Shown here: piece after piece, positions 8,698-18,055 of the stretch | Layout: every line of letters begins with the position of its first letter | Numbering within the stretch: the stretch's first letter is position 1 | Source: Proteobacteria bacterium UBA7415 | GTDB taxonomy: Bacteria; Pseudomonadota; Gammaproteobacteria; Arenicellales; Arenicellaceae | Length of the DNA stretch: 64,000 nucleotides | Assembly: GCA_002470515.1 (NCBI GenBank) | Contig: DKML01000006.1 | Coordinates: forward strand, 95,001-159,000 | Reading direction: 5' to 3' | Notes under the pieces: generated by a model | What the model was told of the DNA's origin: nothing | Seen by the model: only the letters and a program-made list of their open reading frames with translations | The model's database searches: none | Program-made: the position numbers and the translations under genes

Positions 8698-9828
8698 TTA
8701 TGCCATCACTTTGCGAAAATACAACTTATTATCGATTCTATGCATCGGCTGATCGAACGTGAAGTTCAAAATACCACCGAGCCCGACCTTTTCCAGCCAA
8801 TCATCAAACTCGTAATCATTGATCAATTCAAATACGTATCGGCTTTCTAAAACTCGCTGCAGCATCCACAAACTGTAGGGCAATATAACTCGCTTGTCCT
8901 TAACACCATCCAATGTGAATTTATGTGTACCTATTCTTCGAGCTACTTCTATGTCTTTGCCCAGCGCGTGAGGGGTGTCGCGGCGCCACTCGTTTAACGC
9001 CTTATTACTTGCTTTGAGTACAGGGTACTGTTCAGCGCCCATTCTCTTTAGAATCGGTTCAATCGTTTTCGGGATTTCGTCATTAGCTAGTAATGAGCCT
9101 TGTTGTAAATATGCGTTGGTATCCATCATCCGCTCAACCCAGCGGGCAACGGCTGGAGCTCGCTTGCGCATTAGCGCACTAGGATAGGGATCTCGATAAA
9201 GGTGTGCATAAAGCGGACCTATAAAGCCGAAATCTGCGATACAGGGCTTAGAACCCAATAGAAACTGATGCTTAAGGAAATGCGCTTGTAGGTCGTCTAG
9301 TAGCGCTCCGTAAGAAGCTTCAATAGCGGGAATAGTTTTTGCTGTAATCCCCAAGCTAGTGACGGCACCTTTAAAACGCGCACCGGCTTTTTTACCTACC
9401 CAACCACGAATAAATGCGGGTGCCCATGGTAAAACGAAACGACCAAACTCCCGATAAATAAAGGGTTGGTTTTTTTCAGGAAAGTTCCAGCGATAATGCA
9501 TCGCGGGTAATATTAGCCACTCGTCTGCGTACACTTCTAATAGCTCTGCAACCAATCGCTGACGAGGTGTTGCGGGTAGAGCTGAATGATCCGGATGCTG
9601 CGAATCAATCTCTTTGATAATAACCGAAGTGTCTTGCAAAAATTTGCCTTCGGGCGTACGAACAACAGGAATAAACTTAACCCCAGTTTCTGGGATTATG
9701 ACGTCGCGGTAAGTTTTAACACTCGCCGCGACCTCATTAAAAGCAAGGCCCTTCTTACGCAAATAAGACCTTACCTTGCCAGAATACAGCGACATTTCGG
9801 CGCCATAAAGAGTGTAACGAACCGGCAC
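8698..9828 (-). CDS. Long GST-fold protein (N-terminal GST domain, extended C-terminus)
   Basis: A 376-residue protein. Residues 5-80 are a GST N-terminal domain (RYTLYGAEMSLYSGKVRSYL, FIPVVRTPEGKFLQDTSVII); residues 95-240 are a GST C-terminal-like helical domain with the usual ADFGFIGPLYAHL segment. The last 120 residues have no family I recognise. The GTG start at 9828 overlaps the TAG of the preceding acyl-CoA dehydrogenase by one base, so the two are translationally coupled. That coupling points to a role in the same acyl-CoA pathway rather than general detoxification. Confidence 0.82.
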   Translation of the reverse strand: MPVRYTLYGAEMSLYSGKVRSYLRKKGLAFNEVAASVKTYRDVIIPETGVKFIPVVRTPEGKFLQDTSVIIKEIDSQHPDHSALPATPRQRLVAELLEVYADEWLILPAMHYRWNFPEKNQPFIYREFGRFVLPWAPAFIRGWVGKKAGARFKGAVTSLGITAKTIPAIEASYGALLDDLQAHFLKHQFLLGSKPCIADFGFIGPLYAHLYRDPYPSALMRKRAPAVARWVERMMDTNAYLQQGSLLANDEIPKTIEPILKRMGAEQYPVLKASNKALNEWRRDTPHALGKDIEVARRIGTHKFTLDGVKDKRVILPYSLWMLQRVLESRYVFELINDYEFDDWLEKVGLGGILNFTFDQPMHRIDNKLYFRKVMA

Positions 9829-10964
9829 TAAGCGTACGCGAGTTGATTAAATTGGTCTTGGAAGAAATCGCCACTACCAAACAGCAGGTTAATCATAAGC
9901 AGGCGCTTAACGTAATGCCCTACATCTAACTCATCAGTTATTCCCATTCCACCGTGAATCTGAATCGCTTCGTCGCCCACGTGCTTACCGCTCTTCGCCA
10001 CCATAGTGCGTAATGCCGCCACCATAGTCGCCTTGGTAGCTTCACTGTTCTCTGGGTTTTCCAGTTCGCACAGAGTACCGACCAATAGGGACTTAGTTTG
10101 TTCAAACGCCATAAACGTATCAACCATTCGATGTTGCAAAGCTTGGAAAGAACTAATAGTTACGCCAAACTGCTTACGCGTTTTACTGTATTCGACCGTC
10201 GTAGCATTGAGCTTTTCCATAATGCCTAATGCTTCTGCAGACAACGCAACATGGGCTTTTTGCATAACAGATTCAACGATTGGATACGCCGCGTCGGCTT
10301 CGCCCATCAACTGCCCTACAACACCGTCTAACACAATATCTGACGCTCTATGAGCATCCATTAATACATAGTCGTGGCGACATAAGCCTTTTGCATCCGC
10401 GTCTACTAAAAATAGACTCAATCCTTTCTCATCGGTTTGTTCGCCAGATGTGCGTGCTAGAACAACTAACTTGTCTGCACTAGGTGCATCTAAGACAACC
10501 GACTTGCTGCCGCTCAATATATAGACGTCACCATCGATCTTCGCTGACGTTTTAACATTGCTGAGATCGAACCGAGCTTGTGGCTCATATAAAGCCGCCG
10601 CGCCTTTTAAGCCGCCTCCAATCAATGTTTCAAGGACCGCGGCTTTTTGATCCGCCGTACCCGCTTCGCTAACTAAACCACCAAACAAAACGAGAGTGCT
10701 AAACAAAGGCTCTACCGTTAAAGCCTTACCAAACTCTTCCATAATGGCAGCAAGATCGACAATGCCACCACCAAAACCACCGTCTTCTTCTGCAAAAGGA
10801 ACTGATAACCAGCCAAGCTCGGCGAAGGTTTCCCAATTCTTGTCACTAAATCCAGCATCCATTGATGCTGCGACGTTACGTTGATCGAAACTATAATTGT
10901 CTTGCGCCCATCGCTGGATACTTTCTTTTAGAAGCTGCTGCTCTTCACTGTATTCAAAATTCAT
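9828..10964 (-). CDS. Acyl-CoA dehydrogenase, probable non-catalytic or small subunit of a heteromer
   Basis: A 378-residue acyl-CoA dehydrogenase fold (N-terminal helices 1-110, middle beta domain about 120-215, C-terminal helices 225-375; KTRKQFGVTISSFQALQHR and IQIHGGMGITDELDVGHY). It lacks both glutamates normally used as base: the C-terminal position reads LFGSGDF and the helix-G position has no ER motif. It lies 14 bases after a second dehydrogenase that keeps a helix-G Glu. This is the arrangement of paired dehydrogenases such as PimC/PimD and the actinobacterial FadE heteromers. Substrate cannot be told from the sequence. Confidence 0.86.
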   Translation of the reverse strand: MNFEYSEEQQLLKESIQRWAQDNYSFDQRNVAASMDAGFSDKNWETFAELGWLSVPFAEEDGGFGGGIVDLAAIMEEFGKALTVEPLFSTLVLFGGLVSEAGTADQKAAVLETLIGGGLKGAAALYEPQARFDLSNVKTSAKIDGDVYILSGSKSVVLDAPSADKLVVLARTSGEQTDEKGLSLFLVDADAKGLCRHDYVLMDAHRASDIVLDGVVGQLMGEADAAYPIVESVMQKAHVALSAEALGIMEKLNATTVEYSKTRKQFGVTISSFQALQHRMVDTFMAFEQTKSLLVGTLCELENPENSEATKATMVAALRTMVAKSGKHVGDEAIQIHGGMGITDELDVGHYVKRLLMINLLFGSGDFFQDQFNQLAYA

Positions 10965-10978
10965 TCTTATTCTCCCGC

Positions 10979-12151
10979 TTACAGACCGAGCACGGCCTTA
11001 GAAATTACGTTGCGTTGTACTTCGTTCGAGCCACCATAGATTGTCGCTGCTCGTCCATACATATAGGCTCGACGTGCCGTTGAGCCAGCGCGATGTAAGT
11101 CGTTTACAAAATCCGCATCTAGCGAACCTGAATAGGCGCCAATAGTTTCCATGCGCAGTTCTTGCAAGGCTTGCTGAATCTCCGTGCCCTTAATCTTTAG
11201 CAAACTCGATTCTGGACCAGGTGTATCACCTGCACTCAGTGACGCAAGAACCCGCAGCTCCATATATTGGAGCGCCATAAGTTCTATTTCAATGTTCGAA
11301 ACTTTGCGTTGGAAGATTGGATCATCCATTAATACGCCTTTGTAATTGGTTTGCTGTTTGGCAATTTCTTTAATATCGGCCAACCAACGTTTGCTATCGC
11401 CCACGCCTGCAATCGAAGTACGTTCGTGTGCAAGTAGCGCTTTAGCATAGGTCCAACCTTGATTTTCACCACCAATCAGATTTTCTTTAGGTACGCGAAC
11501 ATTATCGAAAACCACTTCATTAAGACTGTGGTGATTGTCGATGGTAGGAATGTGATTAACCGTAATGCCTTCGGACTTCATATCAATCAAGATAAAGCTA
11601 ATGCCTTGCTGGCGCTTATCAAAGGTTCCTGTGCGAACTAGACAGAATATCCAGTCTGAAAATTGAGCGTAAGTCGTCCAAATTTTCGCACCATTGACGA
11701 CGTAATCATCACCGTCTAATACGGCTTTAGTTTGCAAATTGGCTAAGTCTGAACCTGCACCAGGCTCTGAATATCCTTGGCACCACCAATCATCGCTAGA
11801 TAAGATACGCGGCAAGAAACGTTTTTTCTGTTCCTCGTTACCAAAACCAAAGATTACTGGCCCAACCATGCGTAGTCCGAACGGCACGATATCCGGTGCT
11901 CCAGCGGCGCATCGCTCAGTCTCATAAATAAATTTCTGAACGTCAGTCCAACCAGTACCACCATATTCTTGTGGCCAATCTGGTGCGACCCAGCCTTTAT
12001 CGTTTAAGATTTTTTGCCATTCGATAGAAACAGCTTTGGTTTCTTTGCCACTGGCGTAACGTTGCTTGATTTCGTCGGTAAATGACGTTGCAAAGAACTC
12101 TCGAACTTCTTTCTGAAATTCAAGGTCTTGGGCAGAAAAGGAAATGTCCAT
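10979..12151 (-). CDS. Acyl-CoA dehydrogenase, probable catalytic or large subunit of a heteromer
   Basis: A 390-residue FAD-dependent acyl-CoA dehydrogenase closest in appearance to pimeloyl-CoA dehydrogenase large subunits: QGYSEPGAGSDLANLQTKA (FAD site), AKIWTTYAQFSDW, LLAHERTSIAGVG and IYGGSNEVQRNVI. The canonical C-terminal base is replaced by Gly in IYGGSN, while the Glu of HERTSIAG is kept as the likely base. It is first in the operon 12151 to 7092. A perfect 7-base inverted repeat at 12242-12259 lies upstream and may control the operon. Known family members introduce an alpha-beta double bond in bulky or dicarboxylic acyl-CoAs and pass electrons to ETF. Confidence 0.9.
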   Translation of the reverse strand: MDISFSAQDLEFQKEVREFFATSFTDEIKQRYASGKETKAVSIEWQKILNDKGWVAPDWPQEYGGTGWTDVQKFIYETERCAAGAPDIVPFGLRMVGPVIFGFGNEEQKKRFLPRILSSDDWWCQGYSEPGAGSDLANLQTKAVLDGDDYVVNGAKIWTTYAQFSDWIFCLVRTGTFDKRQQGISFILIDMKSEGITVNHIPTIDNHHSLNEVVFDNVRVPKENLIGGENQGWTYAKALLAHERTSIAGVGDSKRWLADIKEIAKQQTNYKGVLMDDPIFQRKVSNIEIELMALQYMELRVLASLSAGDTPGPESSLLKIKGTEIQQALQELRMETIGAYSGSLDADFVNDLHRAGSTARRAYMYGRAATIYGGSNEVQRNVISKAVLGL

Positions 12152-12241
12152 GAAGCTACCTTATGTAATAATTTGGTTGATATCTGGATCTAGCTCAATT
12201 CATCAATAGAACCAAGCAGACCTTGGGTTAAACGGAGTTTA

Positions 12242-12259
12242 GTTTACACAATTGTAAAC
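12242..12259. promoter_or_regulatory. Inverted repeat, candidate operator of the acyl-CoA dehydrogenase operon
   Basis: GTTTACA and TGTAAAC flank a four-base CAAT centre. The length and symmetry suit a TetR- or GntR-type dimer. It lies 91 bases upstream of the dehydrogenase ATG and just past the nitroreductase stop. No regulator gene is adjacent, so the binding protein is unknown. Confidence 0.45.
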
Positions 12260-12278
12260 AGCGATGGGTGAATAACGG

Positions 12279-12860
12279 CTATTTATTGAGCCATATCTCA
12301 CTCAGAGGCTTTCGCTCATTAGGCGTCTCATTTTTACTCGTTTCTTCATCCATACTGTTCGGATCTACAACTTTACCCAGTGAAAACGCCATGACCAGCT
12401 TTTGATCTTCAGGATCAAGTCCCAGATACTTCGCCGCTTCGTCGGCTTTAAAACCACCCATGCCGTGTGAATAGAGTCCTTCCATGCGAGCCTGTAGCGA
12501 TAAACTCATCCAAGCAGCACCGCAATCGAACTCGGCCCATGCATTGGGTTTGCCATTGTGCTCAAAGTTTAGAGTGGCGACCATAAAACCCAGAACAGAT
12601 GTGTCTTTCGCCCACCCCTGGTTGCCCTCTACGAGCAGGTTCAAATAATCATCAAACGTTGCGTCAGTCGACGTATAAATGCGCCAAGGCTGGGCATTGA
12701 AACAACTTGGAGACAAGCGAGCCGCCTGCATAATTCGTTCAAGCGTGGCATCGTCAATCGAGGTTTTCTCAAAGGCTCTTGGAGACCAACGTTGTACAAA
12801 CAAAGAATCAGCATTGTTCTGTGCGTCGCGGTTTGAGAAATCGAAAACATAATCAGTCAT
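12279..12860 (-). CDS. Nitroreductase-family FMN oxidoreductase
   Basis: About 193 residues. The nitroreductase signature is clear: FVQRWSPRAFEKTSIDD (FMN phosphate site), ARLSPSCFNAQPWRIY, and ESLYSHGMGGF-like segment (LYSHGMGGFKADEAA). Such enzymes use FMN and NAD(P)H on nitro, quinone or activated alkene groups; the true substrate is unknown. I start it at the ATG at 12860 (MTDYVF) rather than the one at 12890: a GGGAG Shine-Dalgarno sequence sits nine bases ahead of 12860, and the upstream ten codons carry no family similarity. It precedes the acyl-CoA operon on the same strand with a 127-base gap. Confidence 0.9.
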   Translation of the reverse strand: MTDYVFDFSNRDAQNNADSLFVQRWSPRAFEKTSIDDATLERIMQAARLSPSCFNAQPWRIYTSTDATFDDYLNLLVEGNQGWAKDTSVLGFMVATLNFEHNGKPNAWAEFDCGAAWMSLSLQARMEGLYSHGMGGFKADEAAKYLGLDPEDQKLVMAFSLGKVVDPNSMDEETSKNETPNERKPLSEIWLNK

Positions 12861-13048
12861 GGTGCGGTGCTCCCAGGTAGTAATACCCAACGTCGTATTA
12901 TTTTTTATGAGCGCGCAGTTTAAACCAAAAAGCGTAAATGCTCGATGATTGATAAGATGAATTTCGACATCGAAGCTTTATCCAATATGTCGTTTTTCCA
13001 AAGAAAAGCATCAAAGAACATTAATCATGCTCGGAACTTTATTAGTCC

Positions 13049-13073
13049 AAAAAAAACGCCCCATAAAGGGGCG
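13049..13073 (-). terminator. Rho-independent terminator of the RND efflux operon
   Basis: On the minus strand the stem CGCCCC / GGGGCG with a five-base loop is followed by eight T. It begins 46 bases after the stop of the RND permease gene. Confidence 0.88.
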
Positions 13074-13118
13074 CTAAATCTCTCTCATTCTTTGTCTATC
13101 TTTTCTATCGTCATAAAA

Positions 13119-16100
13119 CTACCGACCAGTATCTGACAAGAGCGTTTTCTCGCGCTTAAAACGGGACATAATAGATTTTTTGATTATTGCTTTTCGGAGC
13201 CTCCAGCGCTCTCCTAGAATCAGCAACGCAGGAACTAAGAAGAGCGTCACAAAGAAGGCCACTAGTAGACCGTACGACAACGATATAACCACTGGCTTCA
13301 ACCACATAGCCTGGCTAGACTGTTCTAGCATCATGGGTATCAAACCAACGAACGTCGTAACTGACGTGATCAAAATAGGTCGAAACCTTGATTTTGCGGC
13401 ATTTTGAATTGCATCTGAAACGCTTTCTCCCTCTTTGCGCTGACTGTTGTAGGCATCAATCAAGACGAGATTATCGTTAATAACAACACCACATGCTGCA
13501 ATGGTTCCAAAGTAGCTATAGATCGAAAACGACATGCCCGAAATCATGTGCCCAAGAGCGGCGCCAACGACCGCAAACGGAATGGCAATCAAAATAACGC
13601 CGGGTTGCGAGTAGCTCTTAAAAGCGATAGCAAGCATGCAGTACATTGCAAACAGCGCTAACGTTAACAGAACCATTAGCTCTGCCATAAACTCTTCTTC
13701 AGCTGCACTTTGACCAATATTGGCGCGCGTTAGCCCAGGGTACTTCGCTTCCCATTGCGGGTAAAAGTTCTCGTTAAGCTCTTCAATAATTTCATTGAGT
13801 ACAGGCTCCTTCAAATAGCCTCTCACACGAGCCGAACGCAAACCATCCCAATGATCAATTTGCTTAAGACTTGGGCCATAAGTTACGTCAGCAACTGATG
13901 TTAGTGGCACTTCTCGACCATCGTTCATACGGATTCTAAAGTCCTTGAGGCTTTCCAAAGACTTTCTACTTTCTAATGGATACCGCAACATCACTCGAAC
14001 ATCTTGGCCATCTCGTGGAAGGCGCTGTACTTCCTCACCATAATAAGCTTGGCGTACCTGTAGCATTACCTGCCCAAGCGTCAAACCTAGTTTTTCAGCA
14101 CCAGGCTTCAGTTCAAAACGAAGTTCTTCGTTGGCTGACTCGAGACTGTGTGTAACGTCTGTCAGAGATGTGAATTGTCGAACTCTGTCAGTCAGCTCAC
14201 CGACGGCAACACGTAATATATCCAAATCAGGATGGCGGACAGATATATCTAGATCTGGGCCATTGTTGTCATCCGTGTACTGAACCGAAACTTGCTTCGC
14301 TTCAGCAACATCACCAATAAGCTCTCGTAAACGCAAAGCTGCTTCTTTTGGGCTGATACTACGAACATCTGGTGCAGCCATTCTCAAAATAGCAATCACA
14401 CTGTTCTTACGTGAGCGCGTATACCAGTTCTCAACAACCTTGCCCTCACCGTCTTCCGCTTCGCCCGCAACTTGCTCTACTAACTGCTCTTGCGCATGCT
14501 GCACATCGGCCAGAATGTCTAAGGCACGTTCATACGTTGTGCCATCGCGAAGATCAATGTTGACGACGACCTGCTCAGATTCTATATCAGGATTAAAAGA
14601 CGACTTAACGTAGCCATTCCCCATCAAGCCGAAGATAACGATCAGAAAGATAGCCAAGAAAATAGAGAATGTGGTGCCCGGAACTGTGGCCGCTTTCTTC
14701 AACCACGGTCCGTAAGTGTTGTGTCCAAAGCTCACAATACTTTCAGAGATTCGATGCTGCAACTGCATCAACTTACCGCCCTCAGAGCGGGCTTTAACAT
14801 TGGATAAATGCGCAGGTAAAATTAGCAGCGCTTCAACCAAAGAGAAGCCCAATGCCAACATTACGACCCATGATATCTGACGAGTAAACTCTTGTGTTGT
14901 ACCGCTCAAGAATATCCAAGGGAGGAAGGCGATAATAGTGGTTACCACGCCAAAAATGACGGGCTTAGAGACTCTGTAGGCGCCATCGCGCACGCCTTTC
15001 AACCCCATATTTCCTTTCTCAAATTCAGTATGGACACTCTCACCCACAATGATGGCGTCATCCACCACAATACCCAAAACCAGCAAGAAGGCGAAGGTCG
15101 AGAGCATATTGAGGGATACTCCAACAGCAGGCAGAAACACGAATGCACCTGCGAATGCGGTACCAATACCAATCGCGACCCAGGTTGCAATAATGGGTCT
15201 CAAGGTAAGGAACAGCACTATAAATACTAGGATCAGGCCTGAAAAGGCAGCTGAACCAATAGTGCTCATACGAGAGTTAAAATCGACAGCCGCATCAACC
15301 CAAACGGTCAACGAGACACCCTCAGGCAGCGTTTTACGCCGCTCATCGACCCATGCATTGATTGACTCAGACATCAATACGACGTCCATGTATTCGCTGG
15401 ACATAACCTGAACTAATACAGCAGGCTCTCCATTGAGTGTCGCTAGAATCTCATTTTCATCAAATCCGTCGTTAACCTTCGCTAGGTCTCTTATTTTGAT
15501 AGTTCCGCCTTCAGGAAGCTGGCGAACGATAATGTTCTCAAAGTCAGATTGCTGATACGCAAGATTTCTTGTTCGTAACGTGTACTCACCTGCATCGGTG
15601 CGTAGATTACCCGCCGACAAATTCAGAGAACTACTACGAATTGCTCGCGCTATCTCATCAAAACCTATGCCATAGCGACGTAAAGCGGATTCACTCACCT
15701 CGATCGATACTTCTTCGTTCCTAACACCAAACAACTCAACAACAGACACTCCGCGTAAAGAGGCCACCTCTCTACGCATATCTCGTGCGAGATTCGTAAG
15801 CTTCTTCTCTCCAACGGTGCCGTGTACAGCAACTCGAATACTCTCGTTGCGCGTTTGCCACTGCTGAATTCTAGGTTGTTCTATGTCTGGAGGAAAATTT
15901 GTGATCGACTCAACACGAGAACTTACTTCGTCCATGATACGAGCAAAATCAGAATCATTGTCGGCAAGAATGTAAACGCCGCCAAAACCTTCTCTTGACT
16001 CAGAACGAATCCAATCTAGATTCTCTAAGTCTTTGAGTGACTCTTCAATTCGATTAACAATTTGCTCCTCAACATCGGCAGGACTAGCGCCTGGCCAGCC

Positions 16101-16250
16101 AACACCAATTTGCATTCCTGGAAACGGTATTGTCGGAAACATTTCGCGTTCCATTTTGCCGTACCCAATTATGCCACCCAAGATGATACCGACCATGAGT
16201 AAATTTGCGGCAACGTGGTTATCTGCCCACCATGAAATTAAACCTTTCAT
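13119..16250 (-). CDS. RND (HAE1-type) efflux permease
   Basis: A 1043-residue inner-membrane pump with the AcrB layout: one N-terminal helix (MVGIILGGIIGYG), a large periplasmic porter domain, a six-helix block (about 330-530), a second porter domain and a final helix block (about 850-1020). Conserved stretches include FPTIPFPGMQIGVGWPGASPADVEEQI and GIVVDDAIIVGE (the charged proton-relay helix 4). These pumps use proton influx to expel lipophilic compounds through an outer-membrane channel. The membrane-fusion partner is the gene just upstream, 86 bases away. No TolC-like gene is present here, so the channel must be encoded elsewhere. Confidence 0.93.
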   Translation of the reverse strand: MKGLISWWADNHVAANLLMVGIILGGIIGYGKMEREMFPTIPFPGMQIGVGWPGASPADVEEQIVNRIEESLKDLENLDWIRSESREGFGGVYILADNDSDFARIMDEVSSRVESITNFPPDIEQPRIQQWQTRNESIRVAVHGTVGEKKLTNLARDMRREVASLRGVSVVELFGVRNEEVSIEVSESALRRYGIGFDEIARAIRSSSLNLSAGNLRTDAGEYTLRTRNLAYQQSDFENIIVRQLPEGGTIKIRDLAKVNDGFDENEILATLNGEPAVLVQVMSSEYMDVVLMSESINAWVDERRKTLPEGVSLTVWVDAAVDFNSRMSTIGSAAFSGLILVFIVLFLTLRPIIATWVAIGIGTAFAGAFVFLPAVGVSLNMLSTFAFLLVLGIVVDDAIIVGESVHTEFEKGNMGLKGVRDGAYRVSKPVIFGVVTTIIAFLPWIFLSGTTQEFTRQISWVVMLALGFSLVEALLILPAHLSNVKARSEGGKLMQLQHRISESIVSFGHNTYGPWLKKAATVPGTTFSIFLAIFLIVIFGLMGNGYVKSSFNPDIESEQVVVNIDLRDGTTYERALDILADVQHAQEQLVEQVAGEAEDGEGKVVENWYTRSRKNSVIAILRMAAPDVRSISPKEAALRLRELIGDVAEAKQVSVQYTDDNNGPDLDISVRHPDLDILRVAVGELTDRVRQFTSLTDVTHSLESANEELRFELKPGAEKLGLTLGQVMLQVRQAYYGEEVQRLPRDGQDVRVMLRYPLESRKSLESLKDFRIRMNDGREVPLTSVADVTYGPSLKQIDHWDGLRSARVRGYLKEPVLNEIIEELNENFYPQWEAKYPGLTRANIGQSAAEEEFMAELMVLLTLALFAMYCMLAIAFKSYSQPGVILIAIPFAVVGAALGHMISGMSFSIYSYFGTIAACGVVINDNLVLIDAYNSQRKEGESVSDAIQNAAKSRFRPILITSVTTFVGLIPMMLEQSSQAMWLKPVVISLSYGLLVAFFVTLFLVPALLILGERWRLRKAIIKKSIMSRFKREKTLLSDTGR

Positions 16251-16265
16251 ATCTATGTCCTCTTG

Positions 16266-16307
16266 CCCTTTGAAGCAAGGCCCTTTGAAGCGAGGCCCTG
16301 TAAAGGA
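16266..16307. repeat. 15-base tandem repeat, about 2.8 units
   Basis: Two near-identical units (CCCTTTGAAGCAAGG at 16266 and CCCTTTGAAGCGAGG at 16281) and a degenerate third starting at 16296. It fills the spacer between the membrane-fusion gene stop and the RND permease start. The minus-strand copy is CCTTGCTTCAAAGGG. Confidence 0.7.
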
Positions 16308-16336
16308 AAATCCTTTAAGAAATTGCTGCAGTGCGC

Positions 16337-17629
16337 TTAAGCGCCTGTCTCAATTGTGTTTTCGTTGGATACGCTACTGCTGTCATTGTCAGTAAGGCTT
16401 TCTTTGTCTTCGTCTGCTTCTGGCACCGCTAAAGACTGCGTATCCACAGTTAACTGTGTTTGAACAGTCATGCCGTTAAACGCGCCTGGCACTGGTGAAG
16501 TAATTACTAAGTCGCCACCTTTAACGTCAGATTTAACAGGATCGGCCACTGCAAAGTCCGCCGACGTATAAATCACCGTCACTGCCTTCTTACGCAACAC
16601 CCCCTCTTCTTCAACGTAAACTTCGTTACCGTGGCGTATTGCCATGCGTGGAATCTGAACACCGGCCACTTTTTCAGCACCGTCTAGTTCGATATCTACA
16701 AACAAACCGGGCACCAAAGGCACTCTATGCTGACTTGTATTAGTAAATGGTTCTTCGACCAAAACCGTTGCATAAACTAAACGCGTTTGCTGGTCGATGC
16801 TCGCGTCAACACTTCTTAGGTAGCCCGACCACTCTTGTCGGTCAACACCAAATACCGCCGACACATTCGCAGGGATTCGAGCATCAACTGCCGACCCTTC
16901 GCTTGACGCTGAATAACCTAAACGCAAGCCTAACTCCGCAACCTGTATATCGGTCATAGGAATACGAATCTCCATGGAACGGGTTGCAAACACTCGTCCG
17001 ATGCTTGAACCGCGTGCCATAAACTGACCCAGTTCAGCAGATTTACTGATTATGCGCCCGTCGAACGGTGCGCTAATAAACGTCCGTTGGTAATTGAGTC
17101 GAGCCTGCGACAATTCTGCATTAGCCGCATCCAATCGCGCTTTTGCTCGATCAACCTGCGGCTTGTTAAGCGTCAGTGGGCTAGCTTCTGAAACAGGCCG
17201 TCCTTGCAGCTCTTCCCATTGTTTGGCGTTAGTTGCTGCTGTACCCAGTTCAAGTTCAACGTCAACTTTTGCCGATGCTACTGCAGCTTCCGCCGACTTA
17301 AGAGCTACTCGATAGTCAGCATCGTCTATTCTAAGTATTGTTTCGCCCGCTTTAAACTCGCCGCCTTCAACAAACCTGTCACTCACTTCAACCACTTTAC
17401 CGGTGACTTGAGTAACCAATTCAATGTCCGTTTTAGCTCTCACCTCGCCTTGGAAATTGCTGGAAACCTGCTGTTCCAGATATTCAGCGGGCACAACGTT
17501 AACCGTCAGCACAGGAGCTTTAGTTTCTTCCTCCGGCGGCGTTGGTTTTAACGCGCCTAGAACGAAGATGGCTGCAACACCACCTAGAATTACGAATAGT
17601 GGGATAAATGACTTTAGTTTAAGTTTCAT
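16337..17629 (-). CDS. RND efflux membrane-fusion (periplasmic adaptor) protein
   Basis: A 430-residue HlyD/AcrA-type adaptor. A single N-terminal hydrophobic segment (FIPLFVILGGVAAIFVLGAL) anchors or exports it. Then come a split biotinyl-lipoyl domain (EVRAKTDIELVTQVTGKVVEV and YQRTFISAPFDGRIISKSAELGQ), an alpha-helical hairpin about 105-175, and beta-barrel and membrane-proximal domains to about 400. The last 30 residues are acidic, serine-rich and probably disordered. It links the RND permease to an outer-membrane channel. Confidence 0.92.
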   Translation of the reverse strand: MKLKLKSFIPLFVILGGVAAIFVLGALKPTPPEEETKAPVLTVNVVPAEYLEQQVSSNFQGEVRAKTDIELVTQVTGKVVEVSDRFVEGGEFKAGETILRIDDADYRVALKSAEAAVASAKVDVELELGTAATNAKQWEELQGRPVSEASPLTLNKPQVDRAKARLDAANAELSQARLNYQRTFISAPFDGRIISKSAELGQFMARGSSIGRVFATRSMEIRIPMTDIQVAELGLRLGYSASSEGSAVDARIPANVSAVFGVDRQEWSGYLRSVDASIDQQTRLVYATVLVEEPFTNTSQHRVPLVPGLFVDIELDGAEKVAGVQIPRMAIRHGNEVYVEEEGVLRKKAVTVIYTSADFAVADPVKSDVKGGDLVITSPVPGAFNGMTVQTQLTVDTQSLAVPEADEDKESLTDNDSSSVSNENTIETGA

Positions 17630-17969
17630 TACGTACTCTGATCATCTGTTGAGCTTTGCGTTTATCGCGCTGCCCATCTGGTTTTATTGTGTGAGTGATT
17701 TGCTTCGTCTCGCTCTTTAGCAAGACCTTAATGCTCGCAGTAACTTCTTTTTAAGGCGCAAAACAATCGATCTATGCACTTAAGACGCTGTTAACTGAGA
17801 TTCGGATTCACTTTTTGAGCAAAAAAGTCAGATATTTCTACTCACTCGTAATGTTTTGTTGGCATCAACACAACTAAGGAGCTCCAAGCCTGCGTGCTGA
17901 AAGTTGTATTGAGAGCGAGTTATGCGTCTATTGGGCTAAAAGCAGTTTGATCAGTAGAGCACAAGGCAC
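17630..17969. other. Intergenic region upstream of the RND operon
   Basis: About 340 bases without a credible gene on either strand. It must hold the promoter of the efflux operon, but I could not pick a convincing -35/-10 pair or operator. No regulator gene is adjacent. Confidence 0.5.
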
Positions 17970-18003
17970 AAAAAAGCCAGAATCGTGGCACGACGATTCT
18001 GGC
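17970..18003 (-). terminator. Rho-independent terminator after the MFS gene
   Basis: An 11-base perfect stem (GCCAGAATCGT at 17976-17986 and ACGATTCTGGC at 17993-18003) with a six-base loop, followed on the minus strand by six T. It closes the long minus-strand run that starts at 36131. Confidence 0.92.
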
Positions 18004-18055
18004 CTATCTGACTACCTTCCAAAAAAACAGTGTGTTAAAGCCTAGCTAATCATAT

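Noticed and set aside
12945..13136. 63-codon plus-strand frame in the gap after the RND gene
   Set aside because: It runs through the RND terminator hairpin, has no family match and no ribosome-binding site.
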